Source of the DNA: Haematobacter genomosp. 1
Lineage (GTDB): Bacteria > Pseudomonadota > Alphaproteobacteria > Rhodobacterales > Rhodobacteraceae
Length of the DNA stretch: 64,000 bases
Assembly: GCF_002196855.1 (NCBI RefSeq)
Contig: NZ_NIPW01000003.1
Span: forward strand, 62,001-126,000
Direction of reading: 5' to 3'
In this document: positions 23,770 to 35,857 of the stretch, in pieces
How the letters are laid out: each line of letters starts with the position of its first letter
Position numbering within the stretch: position 1 is the stretch's first letter
The notes under the pieces: generated by a model
What the model was told of the DNA's origin: nothing
The model's database searches: none
Seen by the model: the letters and a program-made list of their open reading frames with translations, nothing else
Program-made: the position numbers and the translations under genes

Positions 23770-26700
23770 TCACTCCATTTCGACGAGGAGATCCTTGGCG
23801 TCGATCTGGTTGCCCGGGGCGACATGGACGGCCTTCACGACGGCTTCGCGGTCGGCATGAAGGCCGGTTTCCATCTTCATCGCCTCGATGGTGAGGAGGA
23901 GATCTCCGGCCCGCACCTTCGCGCCGGGTTTCACCAGAACGGTAGCGATCGAGCCGGGCATGGGGGCACCGATATGGGCGGGATTGCCCTCGGCCGCCTT
24001 GGGGCGCGCGCCGGCCTTCGCCACGGCGGACCGGTCGGCCACGCGGATCACGCGCGGCTGGCCGTTCAGCTCGAAGAACACCTTGACCTCGCCCTCGTCC
24101 GAGGTTTCGCCAACGGTCTGGAGGCGGATGTCCAGTGTCTTGCCGAGGTCGAGCGCGGCTTCCACGCTCTCGCCCGGTTCCATGCCGTAGAAGAAGGTGC
24201 GCGTCGGCAGCGCCCGCACCGGGCCATAGGTGCGATGACGCGCGCGGTAGTCGAGGAACACCTTGGGATACATCAGCCAGCCGGCGAAATCCTCGTCATC
24301 CACGTGTTCGCCGGGCAGGTCGGCCTCCAGCTTCGCCCGCGCCTCCGCCAGATCCACCGGGGCCATGCGCGCCCCGGGGCGTGTGGTGTCGGGCCGCTCG
24401 CCTTTCAGCACCTTGTTCAGAATGCCTTCCGGGAAACCGCCGGGCGGCTGGCCGAGGTTGCCCTTCATCATGTCAATGACGGAATCGGGGAAGGCCACGT
24501 CCACGGCCGGATCCTCCACCTGCGCCCGGCTGAGGCCCTGTGACACCATCATCAGCGCCATGTCCCCCACCACCTTGGACGAGGGGGTGACCTTCACGAT
24601 GTCGCCGAACATCTGGTTGGCATCGGCATAGGCCTGCGCGATCTCCGGCCAGCGATCCTCCAGCCCGAGGGAGCGCGCCTGCGCCTTGAGGTTGGTGAAC
24701 TGCCCGCCCGGCATCTCGTGCAGATAGACCTCGGAGGCGGGGGCCTGCATCCCGGCCTCGAAGGCGGCATATTGGGCGCGCACGCCTTCCCAGTAGTCGG
24801 AGAGCTGGCGGATCGCGGCGATGTCCAGCCCGGTGTCGCGCTCCGTATGGCGCAGCGCCTCCACGATGGAGCCGAGGCACGGTTGCGACGTGCCGCCCGA
24901 AAACGCATCCATCGCCGCGTCGATGATATCGGCCCCTGCTTCCGCCGCCGCCAGCACCGTGGCCCCGGCAATGCCGGAGGTGTCATGCGTGTGGAAGTGG
25001 ATCGGCAGGCCGAGTTCCTCCTTCAGCGTGCGGATCAGCACCCGGGCGGCGGCGGGTTTCAGAAGCCCCGCCATATCCTTGATGCCGAGGATATGGGTGC
25101 CCGCGGCTTTCAGCTCATGGCCCATCTTCAGGTAGTATTGCAAATCATACTTGGACCGGTCCGGGTCCAGCAGGTCGCCGGTGTAGCAGATCGCGGCCTC
25201 GCAGATCTTGCCCGACTCCATCACCGCGTCCAGCGCCACGCGCATGTTCTCCACCCAGTTCAGGCTGTCGAACACGCGGAACACATCGACACCGGACTCC
25301 GCCGCCTGCCGCACGAAGGTCTGCACGACGTTGTCGGGATAGTTGGTATAACCCACCCCGTTGGAGGCGCGGAGCAGCATCTGGGTCAGGATATTGGGCA
25401 TCCCCTCCCTGATGTCGCGCAGCCGCTGCCAGGGGCATTCCTGGAGGAAGCGGTAGGCCACGTCGAATGTCGCGCCGCCCCAACATTCCACGGAAAACAG
25501 CCCCGGCAGCAGATGCGCATAGGCCGGGGCCGCGCGCACCATGTCGATCGACCGCATCCGGGTGGCCAGCAGCGACTGATGCCCGTCGCGCATGGTCGTA
25601 TCGGTGAGCAGGAGCCTCTTCTGCCCGGCGATCCAGTCCACCACCGCCTGCGGCCCCTGCTCGTCCAGCAGCGTCCGGGTGCCTGCGGGGGGCGGGTCCA
25701 GCGTCACGGACGGCGGCACCGGCGCCCGCACCTCGGCGGCGAGCGGGCCGCGCCCCTTGGTTTCGGGATGGCCGTTCACCGTCACGTCGGCGATGTAGGT
25801 GAGCAACCGCGTCGCCCGGTCCTGCCCGGTCTCGAACCGGAAGAGCTCGGGCGTCGTGTCGATGAACTTCGTGGTATAGGAGAGGCTCAGGAACGTCGGG
25901 TGTTTCAGCAGGTTCTCGACGAAGGCGATGTTGGTGGACACGCCCCGGATGCGGAATTCGCGGAGCGCCCGGTCCATCCGGGCAATGGCCTTCTCCGGCG
26001 TCTGGGCCCAGGCGGTGACCTTGACCAGCAGCGAATCGTAATAGCGCGTGACCACGGAACCGGCATAGGCCGTGCCGCCGTCCAGCCGGATGCCCATGCC
26101 CGTCGCGGTGCGATAGGCGGTGATGCGGCCGTAGTCGGGGATGAAGTTGTTCTGCGGATCCTCCGTCGTCACCCGGCATTGCAGCGCGTGGCCCTTGAGC
26201 TGCACATCGGCCTGCGTCGGCGCTCCGGTGGCCTCGGCCAGAGTCTCGCCCTCCGCGATGCGGATCTGGGCCTGCACGATGTCGATGCCGGTGACTTCCT
26301 CCGTCACAGTATGCTCGACCTGGACGCGGGGGTTCACCTCGATGAAGTAGAACTGCTCGCTGTCCATATCCATCAGGAACTCGACCGTTCCAGCGTTGCG
26401 ATAGCCCACCGCCCGCCCGATCTTCAGCCCGAGTTCGCAGATCTCCGCCCGTTGCTCCGGCGTGAGGTAAGGGGCGGGCGCGCGTTCCACGACCTTCTGG
26501 TTGCGCCGCTGCACGGTGCAGTCGCGCTCATAAAGATGGTAGAGGCCGCCATGGTCGTCGCCGAGAAGCTGCACTTCCACATGGCGGGCGCGCAGGATCA
26601 TCTTCTCCAGATAGCCCTCGCCATTGCCGAAGGCGGCCTCGGCCTCGCGCCGGCCTTCGCGCACCTTGGCTTCCAGCTCATCGGGGCCGTTGATCGGGCG

Positions 26701-27213
26701 CATCCCGCGGCCGCCGCCGCCCCAGCTTGCCTTCAGCATCAGCGGATAGCCGACTTCCCCGGCCTCCGCCCGGATCGCGGCGAAATCATCGCCCAGCACT
26801 TCCGTGGCCGGGATCACCGGCACACCGGCCGCTATCGCCACCCGCCGCGCGCTTGCCTTGTCGCCAAGCGCGCGCATCGTCTCCGCCTTGGGTCCGATGA
26901 ACACGATGCCCGCCGCGTCGCAGGCCTCCACGAAATCGGGGTTTTCCGAGAGCAGGCCATAGCCGGGATGGATCGCGTCCGCGCCAGACATCTTTGCCAC
27001 GCGGATGATCTCCGGGATCGACAGATAGGCCGCAACCGGCCCCAGCCCCTCCCCGATCCGGTAAGCCTCGTCCGCCTTGAAGCGGTGGAGGCTCAGCTTG
27101 TCCTCCTCCGCATAGACTGCGACCGTCTGCTTGCCCAACTCGTTCGCCGCCCGCATCACACGGATCGCAATCTCGCCACGGTTCGCTATCAGTATCTTCC
27201 GGAAGTTTGGCAT
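23770..27213 (-). CDS. pyc: Pyruvate carboxylase
   Basis: This 1147-residue biotin enzyme makes oxaloacetate from pyruvate, bicarbonate and ATP, refilling the TCA cycle. Domains in order: biotin carboxylase with ATP-grasp (ILIANRGEIAIRV, KASWGGGGRGMRPI, about 1-460), carboxyltransferase (LLTDTTMRDGHQSLLATR, about 530-830), the conserved PYC region, and a C-terminal biotinyl domain with Lys1113 in EAMKMETG. Single-chain form, normal length. The ATG at 27213 is chosen because the conserved N-terminus (FRKILIANRGE) begins there. A long opposite-strand frame across it is a coding shadow. Confidence 0.97.
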   Translation of the reverse strand: MPNFRKILIANRGEIAIRVMRAANELGKQTVAVYAEEDKLSLHRFKADEAYRIGEGLGPVAAYLSIPEIIRVAKMSGADAIHPGYGLLSENPDFVEACDAAGIVFIGPKAETMRALGDKASARRVAIAAGVPVIPATEVLGDDFAAIRAEAGEVGYPLMLKASWGGGGRGMRPINGPDELEAKVREGRREAEAAFGNGEGYLEKMILRARHVEVQLLGDDHGGLYHLYERDCTVQRRNQKVVERAPAPYLTPEQRAEICELGLKIGRAVGYRNAGTVEFLMDMDSEQFYFIEVNPRVQVEHTVTEEVTGIDIVQAQIRIAEGETLAEATGAPTQADVQLKGHALQCRVTTEDPQNNFIPDYGRITAYRTATGMGIRLDGGTAYAGSVVTRYYDSLLVKVTAWAQTPEKAIARMDRALREFRIRGVSTNIAFVENLLKHPTFLSLSYTTKFIDTTPELFRFETGQDRATRLLTYIADVTVNGHPETKGRGPLAAEVRAPVPPSVTLDPPPAGTRTLLDEQGPQAVVDWIAGQKRLLLTDTTMRDGHQSLLATRMRSIDMVRAAPAYAHLLPGLFSVECWGGATFDVAYRFLQECPWQRLRDIREGMPNILTQMLLRASNGVGYTNYPDNVVQTFVRQAAESGVDVFRVFDSLNWVENMRVALDAVMESGKICEAAICYTGDLLDPDRSKYDLQYYLKMGHELKAAGTHILGIKDMAGLLKPAAARVLIRTLKEELGLPIHFHTHDTSGIAGATVLAAAEAGADIIDAAMDAFSGGTSQPCLGSIVEALRHTERDTGLDIAAIRQLSDYWEGVRAQYAAFEAGMQAPASEVYLHEMPGGQFTNLKAQARSLGLEDRWPEIAQAYADANQMFGDIVKVTPSSKVVGDMALMMVSQGLSRAQVEDPAVDVAFPDSVIDMMKGNLGQPPGGFPEGILNKVLKGERPDTTRPGARMAPVDLAEARAKLEADLPGEHVDDEDFAGWLMYPKVFLDYRARHRTYGPVRALPTRTFFYGMEPGESVEAALDLGKTLDIRLQTVGETSDEGEVKVFFELNGQPRVIRVADRSAVAKAGARPKAAEGNPAHIGAPMPGSIATVLVKPGAKVRAGDLLLTIEAMKMETGLHADREAVVKAVHVAPGNQIDAKDLLVEME

Positions 27214-27327
27214 CTTCGCTCCCCGCAGCCCATTCCGAGTCAGACAGGCATAAACAGGAAGCGAAGGAGCGATCAATCAACCATTTATGCGGAGCAGCAG
27301 ATTTTTGCTGCAACGCAGAAAATACTG

Positions 27328-27795
27328 TTATGTGAGATATGTCCGAAAGCTATCGATGACATCGACATAAAGCGTCCGCTTGAACGGCACGATGTAGGTC
27401 AACAGATCGTCCGCGCGCATCCAGCGCCATTGCGAGAATTCCGGGTGATCCTGCGCGATGTCCACCGCGCTGTCATCCCCGTGGAAGCGCATGAGATACC
27501 ACTTCTGCCGCTGCCCGCGATACCGGCCTTTCCAGACCTTGCCCAGCAGTTCGGGCGGCAGATCGTAGCTCACCCAGCCGGTCTCCGCGATGATATCGAC
27601 GAGGTCGGGGGAGATGCCCGTCTCCTCCTCCAGCTCCCGCAGGGCGGCGGCGCGAGGATCCTCTCCCTCGTCCAGCCCGCCTTGTGGCATCTGCCATGCG
27701 CCCGCCGTGTCGCGGCGCATCCCCGCCCAGACGAGGCCCGCCTGATTGAGCAGCATCACGCCCGCGCCGGGGCGGTAGGGCAGTTCCTTGGCCAT
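27328..27795 (-). CDS. rppH: RNA pyrophosphohydrolase
   Basis: This 155-residue Nudix hydrolase removes pyrophosphate from mRNA 5' ends to start decay. The Nudix box is complete: [20 protein letters not shown] followed by TGI. N-terminal [10 protein letters not shown] and WQMPQGG fit RppH. The ATG at 27795 begins AKELPYRPG. It is the last gene of the leftward rsfS-rlmH-gpmI-envC-ctpA-rppH run, an order common in alphaproteobacteria. Confidence 0.94.
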   Translation of the reverse strand: MAKELPYRPGAGVMLLNQAGLVWAGMRRDTAGAWQMPQGGLDEGEDPRAAALRELEEETGISPDLVDIIAETGWVSYDLPPELLGKVWKGRYRGQRQKWYLMRFHGDDSAVDIAQDHPEFSQWRWMRADDLLTYIVPFKRTLYVDVIDSFRTYLT

Positions 27796-27871
27796 GGTTC
27801 CTCCGTCCGTCAGGACCACCGGCATGAAGCCGGGCGGTCCGTCCGCGTGTCCTGTGCCGTGCAGCGCCGCC

Positions 27872-29215
27872 TTACTGCGGCAGTTCGAGCGCGGACAGCC
27901 CTTTCAGGATATCCACGGCATAGGCGAGTTGATAGTCCTCCGTCCGCAGTTTCGCGGCGAGCTCGGCCTGATGCTGCTCCTCCTGAAGCTGCTTGCGTTC
28001 GTCATCCGTCATGCTGTCGTTGGTGATCGCGCCGCGAAGGTCGGCTTCCGAGCGCATCCGCGCCGCCAGCGTGTTGGGCGTGCCCTCTTCCTCCGCTGCG
28101 GGTTTGGGCGGCGGCTGCTCCACCCAGATGTCGGGCGAGACGCCGAGGGACTGGATCGACCGGCCCGACGGCGTGTAGTAGCGCGCCGTGGTCAGCCGCA
28201 TCGCCCCGTCGCCCTTGAGCGGGATCACGGTCTGCACCGAGCCCTTGCCGAAGGATTTGGTGCCGACGACCACCGCGCGGCGGTGATCCTGAAGCGCGCC
28301 CGCCACGATCTCCGATGCCGAGGCGGAGCCGCCGTTGATCAGCACCACCATCGGCTTTGCCCCGGTGATGTCGCCGGCGGTGGCGTTGTAACGCTCCCCG
28401 TCCTGCGGGTTGCGCCCGCGGGTTGAGACGATCTCCCCCGATTCTAGGAACGCATCCGACACCTTGATCGCCTGGGTGAGCAGACCGCCGGGGTTGTTGC
28501 GCAGATCGAGCACGACGCCTGACACCTTGTCCGCGCCGCCGGCCTCCTCCAGCATCTTCTTGTAGCCGTCCTCAAGGTTCTGGAACGTCTGGTCATTGAA
28601 GGTGGAGACGCGGAGCACAACCGTGGAGCCCTGCATGCGGGCGGTAACGGCGGTGAGCTTGATCGTGTCGCGGGTCAGCGTCACGTCGAACGGCTCGGGC
28701 TTGTCCTTGCGCACGACGGTGATGGTGATCTCCGACCCGATGGGGCCGCGCATCATGTCGACCGCCTGATCCAGCGTCAGGCCCATGACGGTGTCGCCAT
28801 TCACATGGGTGATGTAGTCGCCGGACTGGATGCCCGCCTTGTCAGCCGGGCTGCCGTCCATGGGGGAGACGACCTTGACGAAGCCCTCCTCCTGGGTGAC
28901 CTCTATGCCGAGGCCGCCGAATTCGCCCTTGGTCTGCACCTGCATGTCGCTGAAATCGTCGGGCGCGAGATAGCTGGAATGCGGATCGAGCGAGGTGAGC
29001 ATCCCGTTGATCGCCGCCTGGATCAGCTTCGAGGTATCCACCGGCTCCACATACTGGGCGCGGATCCGCTCGAAGATGTCCCCGAAGAGATCGAGCTGCT
29101 GATAGACGGAAGCATTCTCCTTGGCTTCCTGCGCCACAAGCGGCCCTGCGACCTGCGTGGTGAGCAGCACCCCGGCAACCGTGCCGCCGAGCGCGGCCAT
29201 CACGAACTTCTTCAT
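27872..29215 (-). CDS. ctpA: Carboxy-terminal processing protease (S41)
   Basis: This 447-residue periplasmic protease has a signal or anchor helix at the N-terminus, a PDZ domain (about 90-170, with [16 protein letters not shown]) and an S41 catalytic domain. The nucleophile Ser is in [16 protein letters not shown] and the general-base Lys in SFGKGSVQT. The C-terminal 60 residues are helical and charged. CtpA trims or removes periplasmic proteins, including cell-wall factors, which fits its four-base overlap with envC. Confidence 0.95.
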   Translation of the reverse strand: MKKFVMAALGGTVAGVLLTTQVAGPLVAQEAKENASVYQQLDLFGDIFERIRAQYVEPVDTSKLIQAAINGMLTSLDPHSSYLAPDDFSDMQVQTKGEFGGLGIEVTQEEGFVKVVSPMDGSPADKAGIQSGDYITHVNGDTVMGLTLDQAVDMMRGPIGSEITITVVRKDKPEPFDVTLTRDTIKLTAVTARMQGSTVVLRVSTFNDQTFQNLEDGYKKMLEEAGGADKVSGVVLDLRNNPGGLLTQAIKVSDAFLESGEIVSTRGRNPQDGERYNATAGDITGAKPMVVLINGGSASASEIVAGALQDHRRAVVVGTKSFGKGSVQTVIPLKGDGAMRLTTARYYTPSGRSIQSLGVSPDIWVEQPPPKPAAEEEGTPNTLAARMRSEADLRGAITNDSMTDDERKQLQEEQHQAELAAKLRTEDYQLAYAVDILKGLSALELPQ

Positions 29216-30422
29216 GGAAACATCCTTGTCTCAGCGAACCACTCGGCGGGGTCCACGGGCGACCCCCCCTGCCTGACCTCAATGTAAAGCGTCTCCGGGG
29301 CCGTCGCGCCAGCGGCTTGTGCATCCGGGGGGGCATCGTTCACGACATTCTGTGCACCTGCGACATTTCGTGCGCGGCCGGCGATATCGGCGGAGAGTTC
29401 GGCAGTGCGGGTATCCTCGCCTCCCATCAGGCCCACGGGAGAGCCTGCGGGCACGACCTGCCCGATGCGGCCGTAGGCCTCTCCCAGCCCGGCCAGCACC
29501 ATCAGATAGCCCGCCGCCGGTTCGAGGATCACCACGTTGCCATAGCCGTCGAGCGGGCCGATGTAGCGAATCGTCGCCGATGCGGGCGTCACCACCAGCG
29601 CGCGGGGCGGGGCGGCCACGATCATGCCGGGGCGGCTCACGCCCGCCGCGTCGGGCTCCCGGTAGCCGCGGAGCAGCTCGCCCGCCACCGGCAGCATGAG
29701 GTCGCCCTTGACCGAACCGAACGGCCCTTCGCCCGGGGTCACCTTCTCTCCGCCCGCAACGGCTTCGGCGAAGCTGTCGAGCGTATCGTGGCTCTCGATC
29801 AGCGCGCGGAGCACGGCGGGGTCTTCGGTGAAGCGCTGCGGCAGGTCACGCCGGTCGGAGATCGCCTGCGCCAGATCGGTGCGCGCGGTCTGCGCGGCGC
29901 CAAGGCCCTTTTCCAGCATCTCGGTGACCTGCTGCTGGAGGGCGCGCAACTCCCCCAGCTCCGCCAGTTCCTGCCGGAGCGTATGCGTCTCCGCCTCCAG
30001 CGCCGGGGCAATGTCGCCAAGGATCATCGCCGCCTGCGCCGCGCCGAGCGGACCGGCGGGATGCAGCACGCGGACCGGGGCGGGATCGCGGCTCATCCCC
30101 GTCATCACGCCCACCAGCCGGGAGACGCGCTCCCGCTTTCCGTTCAGGTCGGCACGGATTTCCGCGTCCCGGTAGGTCACGCGGCGCAGCGCCTCCCGCG
30201 CGGCGGCCAGACCGTCCTCATAGGCGCGGATGGTGAGGGTGAGGGCCGCGACCCGGTCCTGCGCGCCGGTCGCGGTGTCCAGGCTGTCGATCGCCGCCGC
30301 GAGCGATGCCGCCGCCGAACGCGCGGCATCGGCCGGATCGTCCTGCGCCCTGAGCGGCGTGGCCAGACCGAGCGCGAGAAGCAGGGGCAGCGCGATCTGC
30401 CGCATGGCCGTCCCGGAACCGC

Positions 30423-30426
<4 letters not shown>
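29212..30426 (-). CDS. envC: EnvC-like murein hydrolase activator with degenerate LytM domain
   Basis: This 404-residue protein has a signal peptide, a long coiled-coil region (about 35-220) and a C-terminal LytM/M23-like domain (about 245-400). The zinc ligands of active LytM enzymes are missing: the first site reads GVSRPGMIVAAP, the second LAGLGE where active enzymes have YAHL, and the third LYIEVR where they have LHFE. EnvC homologues work this way, activating amidases and not cutting. Start overlaps gpmI by four bases; ctpA follows with a four-base overlap. Confidence 0.87.
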
Positions 30427-31943
<1,517 letters not shown>

Positions 31944-32144
31944 GAAGGGCTCCTTGGCTGGCAAAGGCGGATGGCAACGGCCGGGTCGCAGGCGTTCTAC
32001 GCTCCGCCGCTGCGCAAGGCAACTCCGCCGCCCTTCGGTGACGGTTTCGTGCGGCGGCCGCTGTCAGTGGTCCGGCGGTCGGCGCGCCGGGGGCGGCGCC
32101 TGACCGGGCGGGGCGGAGTGCGGGGGGATTTCAGGCGCGTTGGT

Positions 32145-32612
32145 TCAGGAGCGGTGGTAAGGGGTTCCGGCGACGATGGTCGCGGCGCGGTAGAGCTGTT
32201 CGGCCAGCATCACCCGGACGAGCATATGCGGCCAGACCATCGTGCCCAGCGAGAGGGCGGCGTCGGCCCGGTCACGGAAGGCGGGAGACAACCCGTCCGC
32301 CCCGCCGATCACGAAGGCCACATCGCGCCCCTGGTCGCGCCAGCGGACAAGCATCGCCGCGAAATCGGGGGAGGAGGGCATCTGCCCCCGCTCGTCCATC
32401 ACGACGGTCAGGGCACCGGCGGGCAGGCTGCGTTGCAGAAGCTCCGCCTCCGCGGCCATGCCACCGCCTTTGCGGTCCTCAACCTCCGCGACTGTCGCGG
32501 GGCCAAGGCCGTGCGGACGACCCGTCCGGTCGAAACGCGCGAGATAATCCGACACAAGCTCCGCCTCCGGGCCGCTTCGAAGCCGGCCCACGGCGCAAAT
32601 CTGCACTTTCAC
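32145..32612 (-). CDS. rlmH: 23S rRNA pseudouridine-1915 N3-methyltransferase
   Basis: This 155-residue SPOUT methyltransferase acts on helix 69 of 23S rRNA in assembled 70S ribosomes. The trefoil-knot SAM site is visible as FVIGGADGLSP and LSLGTMVWPHMLVRVMLAEQLYRA, with the conserved end GTPYHRS. The length matches the family. It lies downstream of rsfS in the usual alphaproteobacterial order. Confidence 0.95.
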   Translation of the reverse strand: MKVQICAVGRLRSGPEAELVSDYLARFDRTGRPHGLGPATVAEVEDRKGGGMAAEAELLQRSLPAGALTVVMDERGQMPSSPDFAAMLVRWRDQGRDVAFVIGGADGLSPAFRDRADAALSLGTMVWPHMLVRVMLAEQLYRAATIVAGTPYHRS

Positions 32613-32742
32613 GGCGCGTCATATCTCCCGGCACCGCAGATGCGGCACCCCTCGGCCAAATCGTTCTCACCGTCGTCGGGCAGAGGCTCCGTCGTCGAGG
32701 CTCCCGCAGGTCGCCGGCAGAACGTCAAGGCAGGTCGATGGC

Positions 32743-33114
32743 TCAGGCGGCGCGGGGGCCGGTGGGCATCCACATCTTCTCGAGCTGATAGAACTCGCGC
32801 ACTTCCGGGCGGAAGACGTGAACGATGACATCGGCCGCGTCGATCAGCACCCAGTCGCCCTGTTCCTTGCCTTCGATCTTGCAGGAGCGACCGTAGTCCT
32901 CCTTCAGACGCTCGACGAGCTTGTCGGCGATGGCGGCCACCTGACGCGACGACCGGCCGGAGCAGATCACCATGTAATCGGCGACCGACGACCGGCCCCT
33001 GAGGTCGATCGTCACGATCTCCTCGGCCTTGTCGTCATCCAGCGAGGCGACGATGCGGGACAGGACCTCCTCACTGGAGGGCTCTGCGATTGTCCCTTCG
33101 GGTGCGGCGCTCAA
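32743..33114 (-). CDS. rsfS: Ribosome silencing factor RsfS; TTG start proposed
   Basis: This RsfS (Iojap) protein binds L14 (uL14) to block subunit joining in starvation. Core motifs: IVTIDLRGRSSVADYMVICSG and the C-terminal EGKEQGDWVLIDAADVIVH, with VFRPEVREFYQLEKMW. There is no ATG or GTG in frame before the domain. The TTG at 33114 gives 123 residues, close to the family norm, and a GGGAG lies eight bases before it. That TTG overlaps the TGA of a 20-codon frame as TTGA. A CTG at 33168 is the other possibility. Confidence 0.9.
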   Translation of the reverse strand: MSAAPEGTIAEPSSEEVLSRIVASLDDDKAEEIVTIDLRGRSSVADYMVICSGRSSRQVAAIADKLVERLKEDYGRSCKIEGKEQGDWVLIDAADVIVHVFRPEVREFYQLEKMWMPTGPRAA

Positions 33115-33173
33115 GGCCGTGGCTCCCGGAGCGGTCTTGGCGCCGACCGCGGGCGATATGTACGACAGGACAT
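33111..33173 (-). CDS. Possible 20-codon leader frame coupled to rsfS
   Basis: ATG at 33173 follows AAGGAGG (spacing is short, three bases) and reads 20 codons in a different frame from rsfS. Its TGA at 33113-33111 overlaps the proposed TTG of rsfS as TTGA, the arrangement used for translational coupling. The peptide (MSCRTYRPRS...) is Arg/Pro rich and has no recognisable family. It may be a translated leader or a chance frame. Confidence 0.4.
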   Translation of the reverse strand: MSCRTYRPRSAPRPLREPRP

Positions 33174-33442
33174 TGTCCTCCTTATCTGCGCGCCCGATCC
33201 TCCCCGGCGCCGGGACGCTTATCCATTTAACACTTCGACGGCGATTTCTCAATGCACAGCGGCCCCGGATTCGTGCCGCCGCCGCCGCGATTTTCCTTCT
33301 CCCGCGCAGAAGTGATGACCTCCCGACGGGCGGGGGTGACGGCGGGGCGCGGCTGGGGCATGGTGCATGGCGGCATCCGGGGGGGCAGCATGCGCGACGC
33401 CCTGCCGGAAAGCCGCTGACAAACCCCTGCCGGAGACCCTCC

Positions 33443-33988
33443 ATGGATACGCTCACCACCCTTCCGCTCACCCGCATCGACGGCAGCCCCGACACGCTTG
33501 GCGCCCATGCCGGCAAGGTGCTCCTCATCGTCAATGTCGCGTCGAAATGCGGCCTCACCCCGCAATATGCCGGGCTGGAGGCGCTCTACGAGGGCAAGAA
33601 GGATCAGGGCTTCGAGGTGCTGGGCTTCCCCGCGAACGACTTTCTGGGTCAGGAGCCGGGGTCGGACAGCGAGATCGCTGAGTTCTGCTCCCTCACCTAT
33701 GACGTGAGCTTTCCCATGTTCTCCAAGATCTCCGTGGCCGGAGAAAATCGCCACCCGCTCTATACCGCGCTGATCGGGGCGATCCCGGAAGCGGAGGGCG
33801 AGGGGCCCTGGCGCGCCCGGCTGGAGGGCAAGGGGATCGCCATGAACCCGCGGCCCGAGGTGCAATGGAACTTCGAGAAATTCCTCATTTCCCGCGATGG
33901 CCAGGTTGTCGCCCGCTTTGCCCCCGATATTCCGGCGGACGATCCCCGCATCGTCGCGGCGATCGACGCGGAGCTGGCGAAGGGCTGA
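33443..33988 (+). CDS. Glutathione peroxidase family protein (cysteine type)
   Basis: This 181-residue thioredoxin-fold peroxidase has peroxidatic Cys in NVASKCGLTPQY, Gln in FPANDFLGQEPG and the Trp/Asn pair in VQWNFEKFL, the family's catalytic tetrad. Cys replaces selenocysteine, as in bacterial BsaA-type enzymes, which often use thioredoxin. It has no signal peptide, so it is cytoplasmic. The ATG at 33443 follows GGAG. It is a single gene, divergent from rsfS. Confidence 0.94.
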   Translation: MDTLTTLPLTRIDGSPDTLGAHAGKVLLIVNVASKCGLTPQYAGLEALYEGKKDQGFEVLGFPANDFLGQEPGSDSEIAEFCSLTYDVSFPMFSKISVAGENRHPLYTALIGAIPEAEGEGPWRARLEGKGIAMNPRPEVQWNFEKFLISRDGQVVARFAPDIPADDPRIVAAIDAELAKG

Positions 33989-34414
33989 TCCGGTTCCGCA
34001 GGGCGTTTCGACAGGGCGTTTCGACAGAGCGGCTCGGGGGAGGTCATCCCTCCCGGCGAAGCTGCCCGTGACGGGCAGCGAAGCGGTGCCGGTCCATCCA
34101 GTCCCGCAGGTGCGCGCAATAAACTTGCCCGTTGCGCGCATCTGCCATCCAGTTGTTGCGCCGTGCGGCGGTGGGTGCTTGCCTGCCGCCGGAAATGCGG
34201 CTATGAGAGCGGCCATGAGAGGCTTCGTCTATTTCAATATCCACGACCGCGCACGGCTTCCGGGCCGTTTCTTCGGCGTGGAGCATTCGATCCTCGGGCG
34301 ACTTTGATCGCGCGGGCGGCGCCGTCACGCGTCCGCCCCATGCGCCTTGCGACACCCTTCCGAAAAGCCGCGCGCATTGCCGCGCAACAGCCATTCCGAA
34401 CGGAGTGAATTCCG
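33989..34414. other. Leader region of leuCD with a possible 34-codon frame
   Basis: There is no firm gene here. A short frame from ATG 34203 to 34307 encodes a 34-residue basic/aromatic peptide containing GFVYFNIHDRA, but its ribosome site is weak and it is not leucine-rich, so it does not look like a leucine attenuator peptide. The remainder shows nothing assignable. Confidence 0.4.
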
Positions 34415-35857
34415 ATGTCAGCCGACACCGTCAGCCGCGGTCCCCGCACGCTTTATGACAAGATCTGGGACGATCACGTCGTCCACCAGTCCGAAGACGG
34501 CACCTGCCTTCTCTATATCGACCGGCACCTCGTGCATGAGGTGACCTCGCCGCAAGCCTTCGAGGGGCTGCGGATGACGGGCCGCAAGGTTCGCGCGCCC
34601 GAAAAGACCATCGCCGTGCCCGATCACAACGTTCCCACCACCTGGGACCGTGAGAAGGGCATCGACAACGAGGAATCCCGCATTCAGGTCGATGCGCTGG
34701 ACAAGAACGCCCGCGATTTCGGCGTGGTCTATTATCCGGTGAACGACATCCGGCAGGGGATCGTGCATATCGTCGGGCCGGAGCAGGGCTGGACGCTGCC
34801 CGGCATGACCGTCGTCTGCGGCGACAGCCATACCGCGACGCACGGGGCCTTCGGCGCGCTGGCGCACGGGATCGGCACGTCGGAGGTGGAGCATGTGCTG
34901 GCCACCCAGACACTGATCCAGAAGAAGTCGAAGAACATGAAGGTGGAGATCACCGGGAGCCTCCGCCCCGGCGTGACCGCCAAGGACATCACGCTCTCCG
35001 TCATCGGCGCCACCGGCACGGCGGGCGGCACCGGATATGTCATCGAATATTGCGGTCAGGCGATTCGCGAACTGTCGATGGAAGGCCGGATGACCGTCTG
35101 CAACATGGCGATCGAGGGCGGCGCACGCGCGGGCCTCATCGCGCCGGACGAGACGACCTTCGCCTATGTCATGGGCCGGCCGCATGCGCCCAAGGGCGCG
35201 GCGTGGGAGGCGGCGGTCGCCTACTGGAATACGCTCTTCACGGATGAGGGCGCGCATTACGACAAGGTGGTCACGCTCCGCGGAGAGGATATCGCTCCCG
35301 TCGTCACCTGGGGCACCAGCCCGGAGGACGTGCTGCCGATCACCGGCATCGTGCCGAACCCAGAGGATTTTCCGGGCGCAAAGGCGGAAGCCGCGCGGCG
35401 GAGCCTCGACTACATGGGTCTGACGCCCGGAACCCCGTTGTCGGAGATCCCGATCGATGCCGTGTTCATCGGCTCCTGCACCAATGGCCGGATCGAGGAT
35501 CTGCGCGCCGCCGCCGCCGTGCTGAAGGGGCGCAAGCTCGCCTCCGGCGTGCGGGGCATGGTGGTGCCGGGATCGGGTCTCGTGCGGTTGCAGGCGGAGG
35601 AGGAGGGGCTGGCCGACATCTTCCGCGCGGCGGGCTTCGAATGGCGGCTGGCGGGGTGCTCCATGTGCCTCGGCATGAATCCCGATCAGCTCGCCCCTGG
35701 TGAGCGTTGCGCGGGCACGTCCAACCGCAACTTCGAGGGTCGCATGGGCCGCGGCGGACGCACACACCTGATGAGCCCCGCCATGGCCGCCGCCGCGGGT
35801 ATCGCGGGCCATCTGGTGGACGTGCGCGAACTGACCGGCGAAAGGGAGACTGCCTGA
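34415..35857 (+). CDS. leuC: 3-isopropylmalate dehydratase, large subunit
   Basis: This 480-residue subunit, with LeuD, isomerises 2- to 3-isopropylmalate in leucine synthesis. The [4Fe-4S] cysteines appear in [13 protein letters not shown] and [12 protein letters not shown]; the substrate region [20 protein letters not shown] is intact. Length is typical. The TGA overlaps the leuD ATG by one base, giving coupled production of the two subunits. Confidence 0.97.
   Translation: MSADTVSRGPRTLYDKIWDDHVVHQSEDGTCLLYIDRHLVHEVTSPQAFEGLRMTGRKVRAPEKTIAVPDHNVPTTWDREKGIDNEESRIQVDALDKNARDFGVVYYPVNDIRQGIVHIVGPEQGWTLPGMTVVCGDSHTATHGAFGALAHGIGTSEVEHVLATQTLIQKKSKNMKVEITGSLRPGVTAKDITLSVIGATGTAGGTGYVIEYCGQAIRELSMEGRMTVCNMAIEGGARAGLIAPDETTFAYVMGRPHAPKGAAWEAAVAYWNTLFTDEGAHYDKVVTLRGEDIAPVVTWGTSPEDVLPITGIVPNPEDFPGAKAEAARRSLDYMGLTPGTPLSEIPIDAVFIGSCTNGRIEDLRAAAAVLKGRKLASGVRGMVVPGSGLVRLQAEEEGLADIFRAAGFEWRLAGCSMCLGMNPDQLAPGERCAGTSNRNFEGRMGRGGRTHLMSPAMAAAAGIAGHLVDVRELTGERETA

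Noticed and set aside
27294-27311. Hairpin GCAGCA/TGCTGC between rppH and pyc
   Set aside because: The stem is only six bases and the T-run is in the loop, so it does not qualify as a terminator.
24718-28026. Open frame of about 1100 residues on the plus strand
   Set aside because: It is the antisense shadow of pyc, rppH and the end of ctpA; high GC keeps opposite frames open. The composition is His/Arg/Gly-rich with no domain.
34203-34307. Leucine attenuator peptide ahead of leuC
   Set aside because: The short frame is not leucine-rich and no alternative terminator/antiterminator pair is evident.
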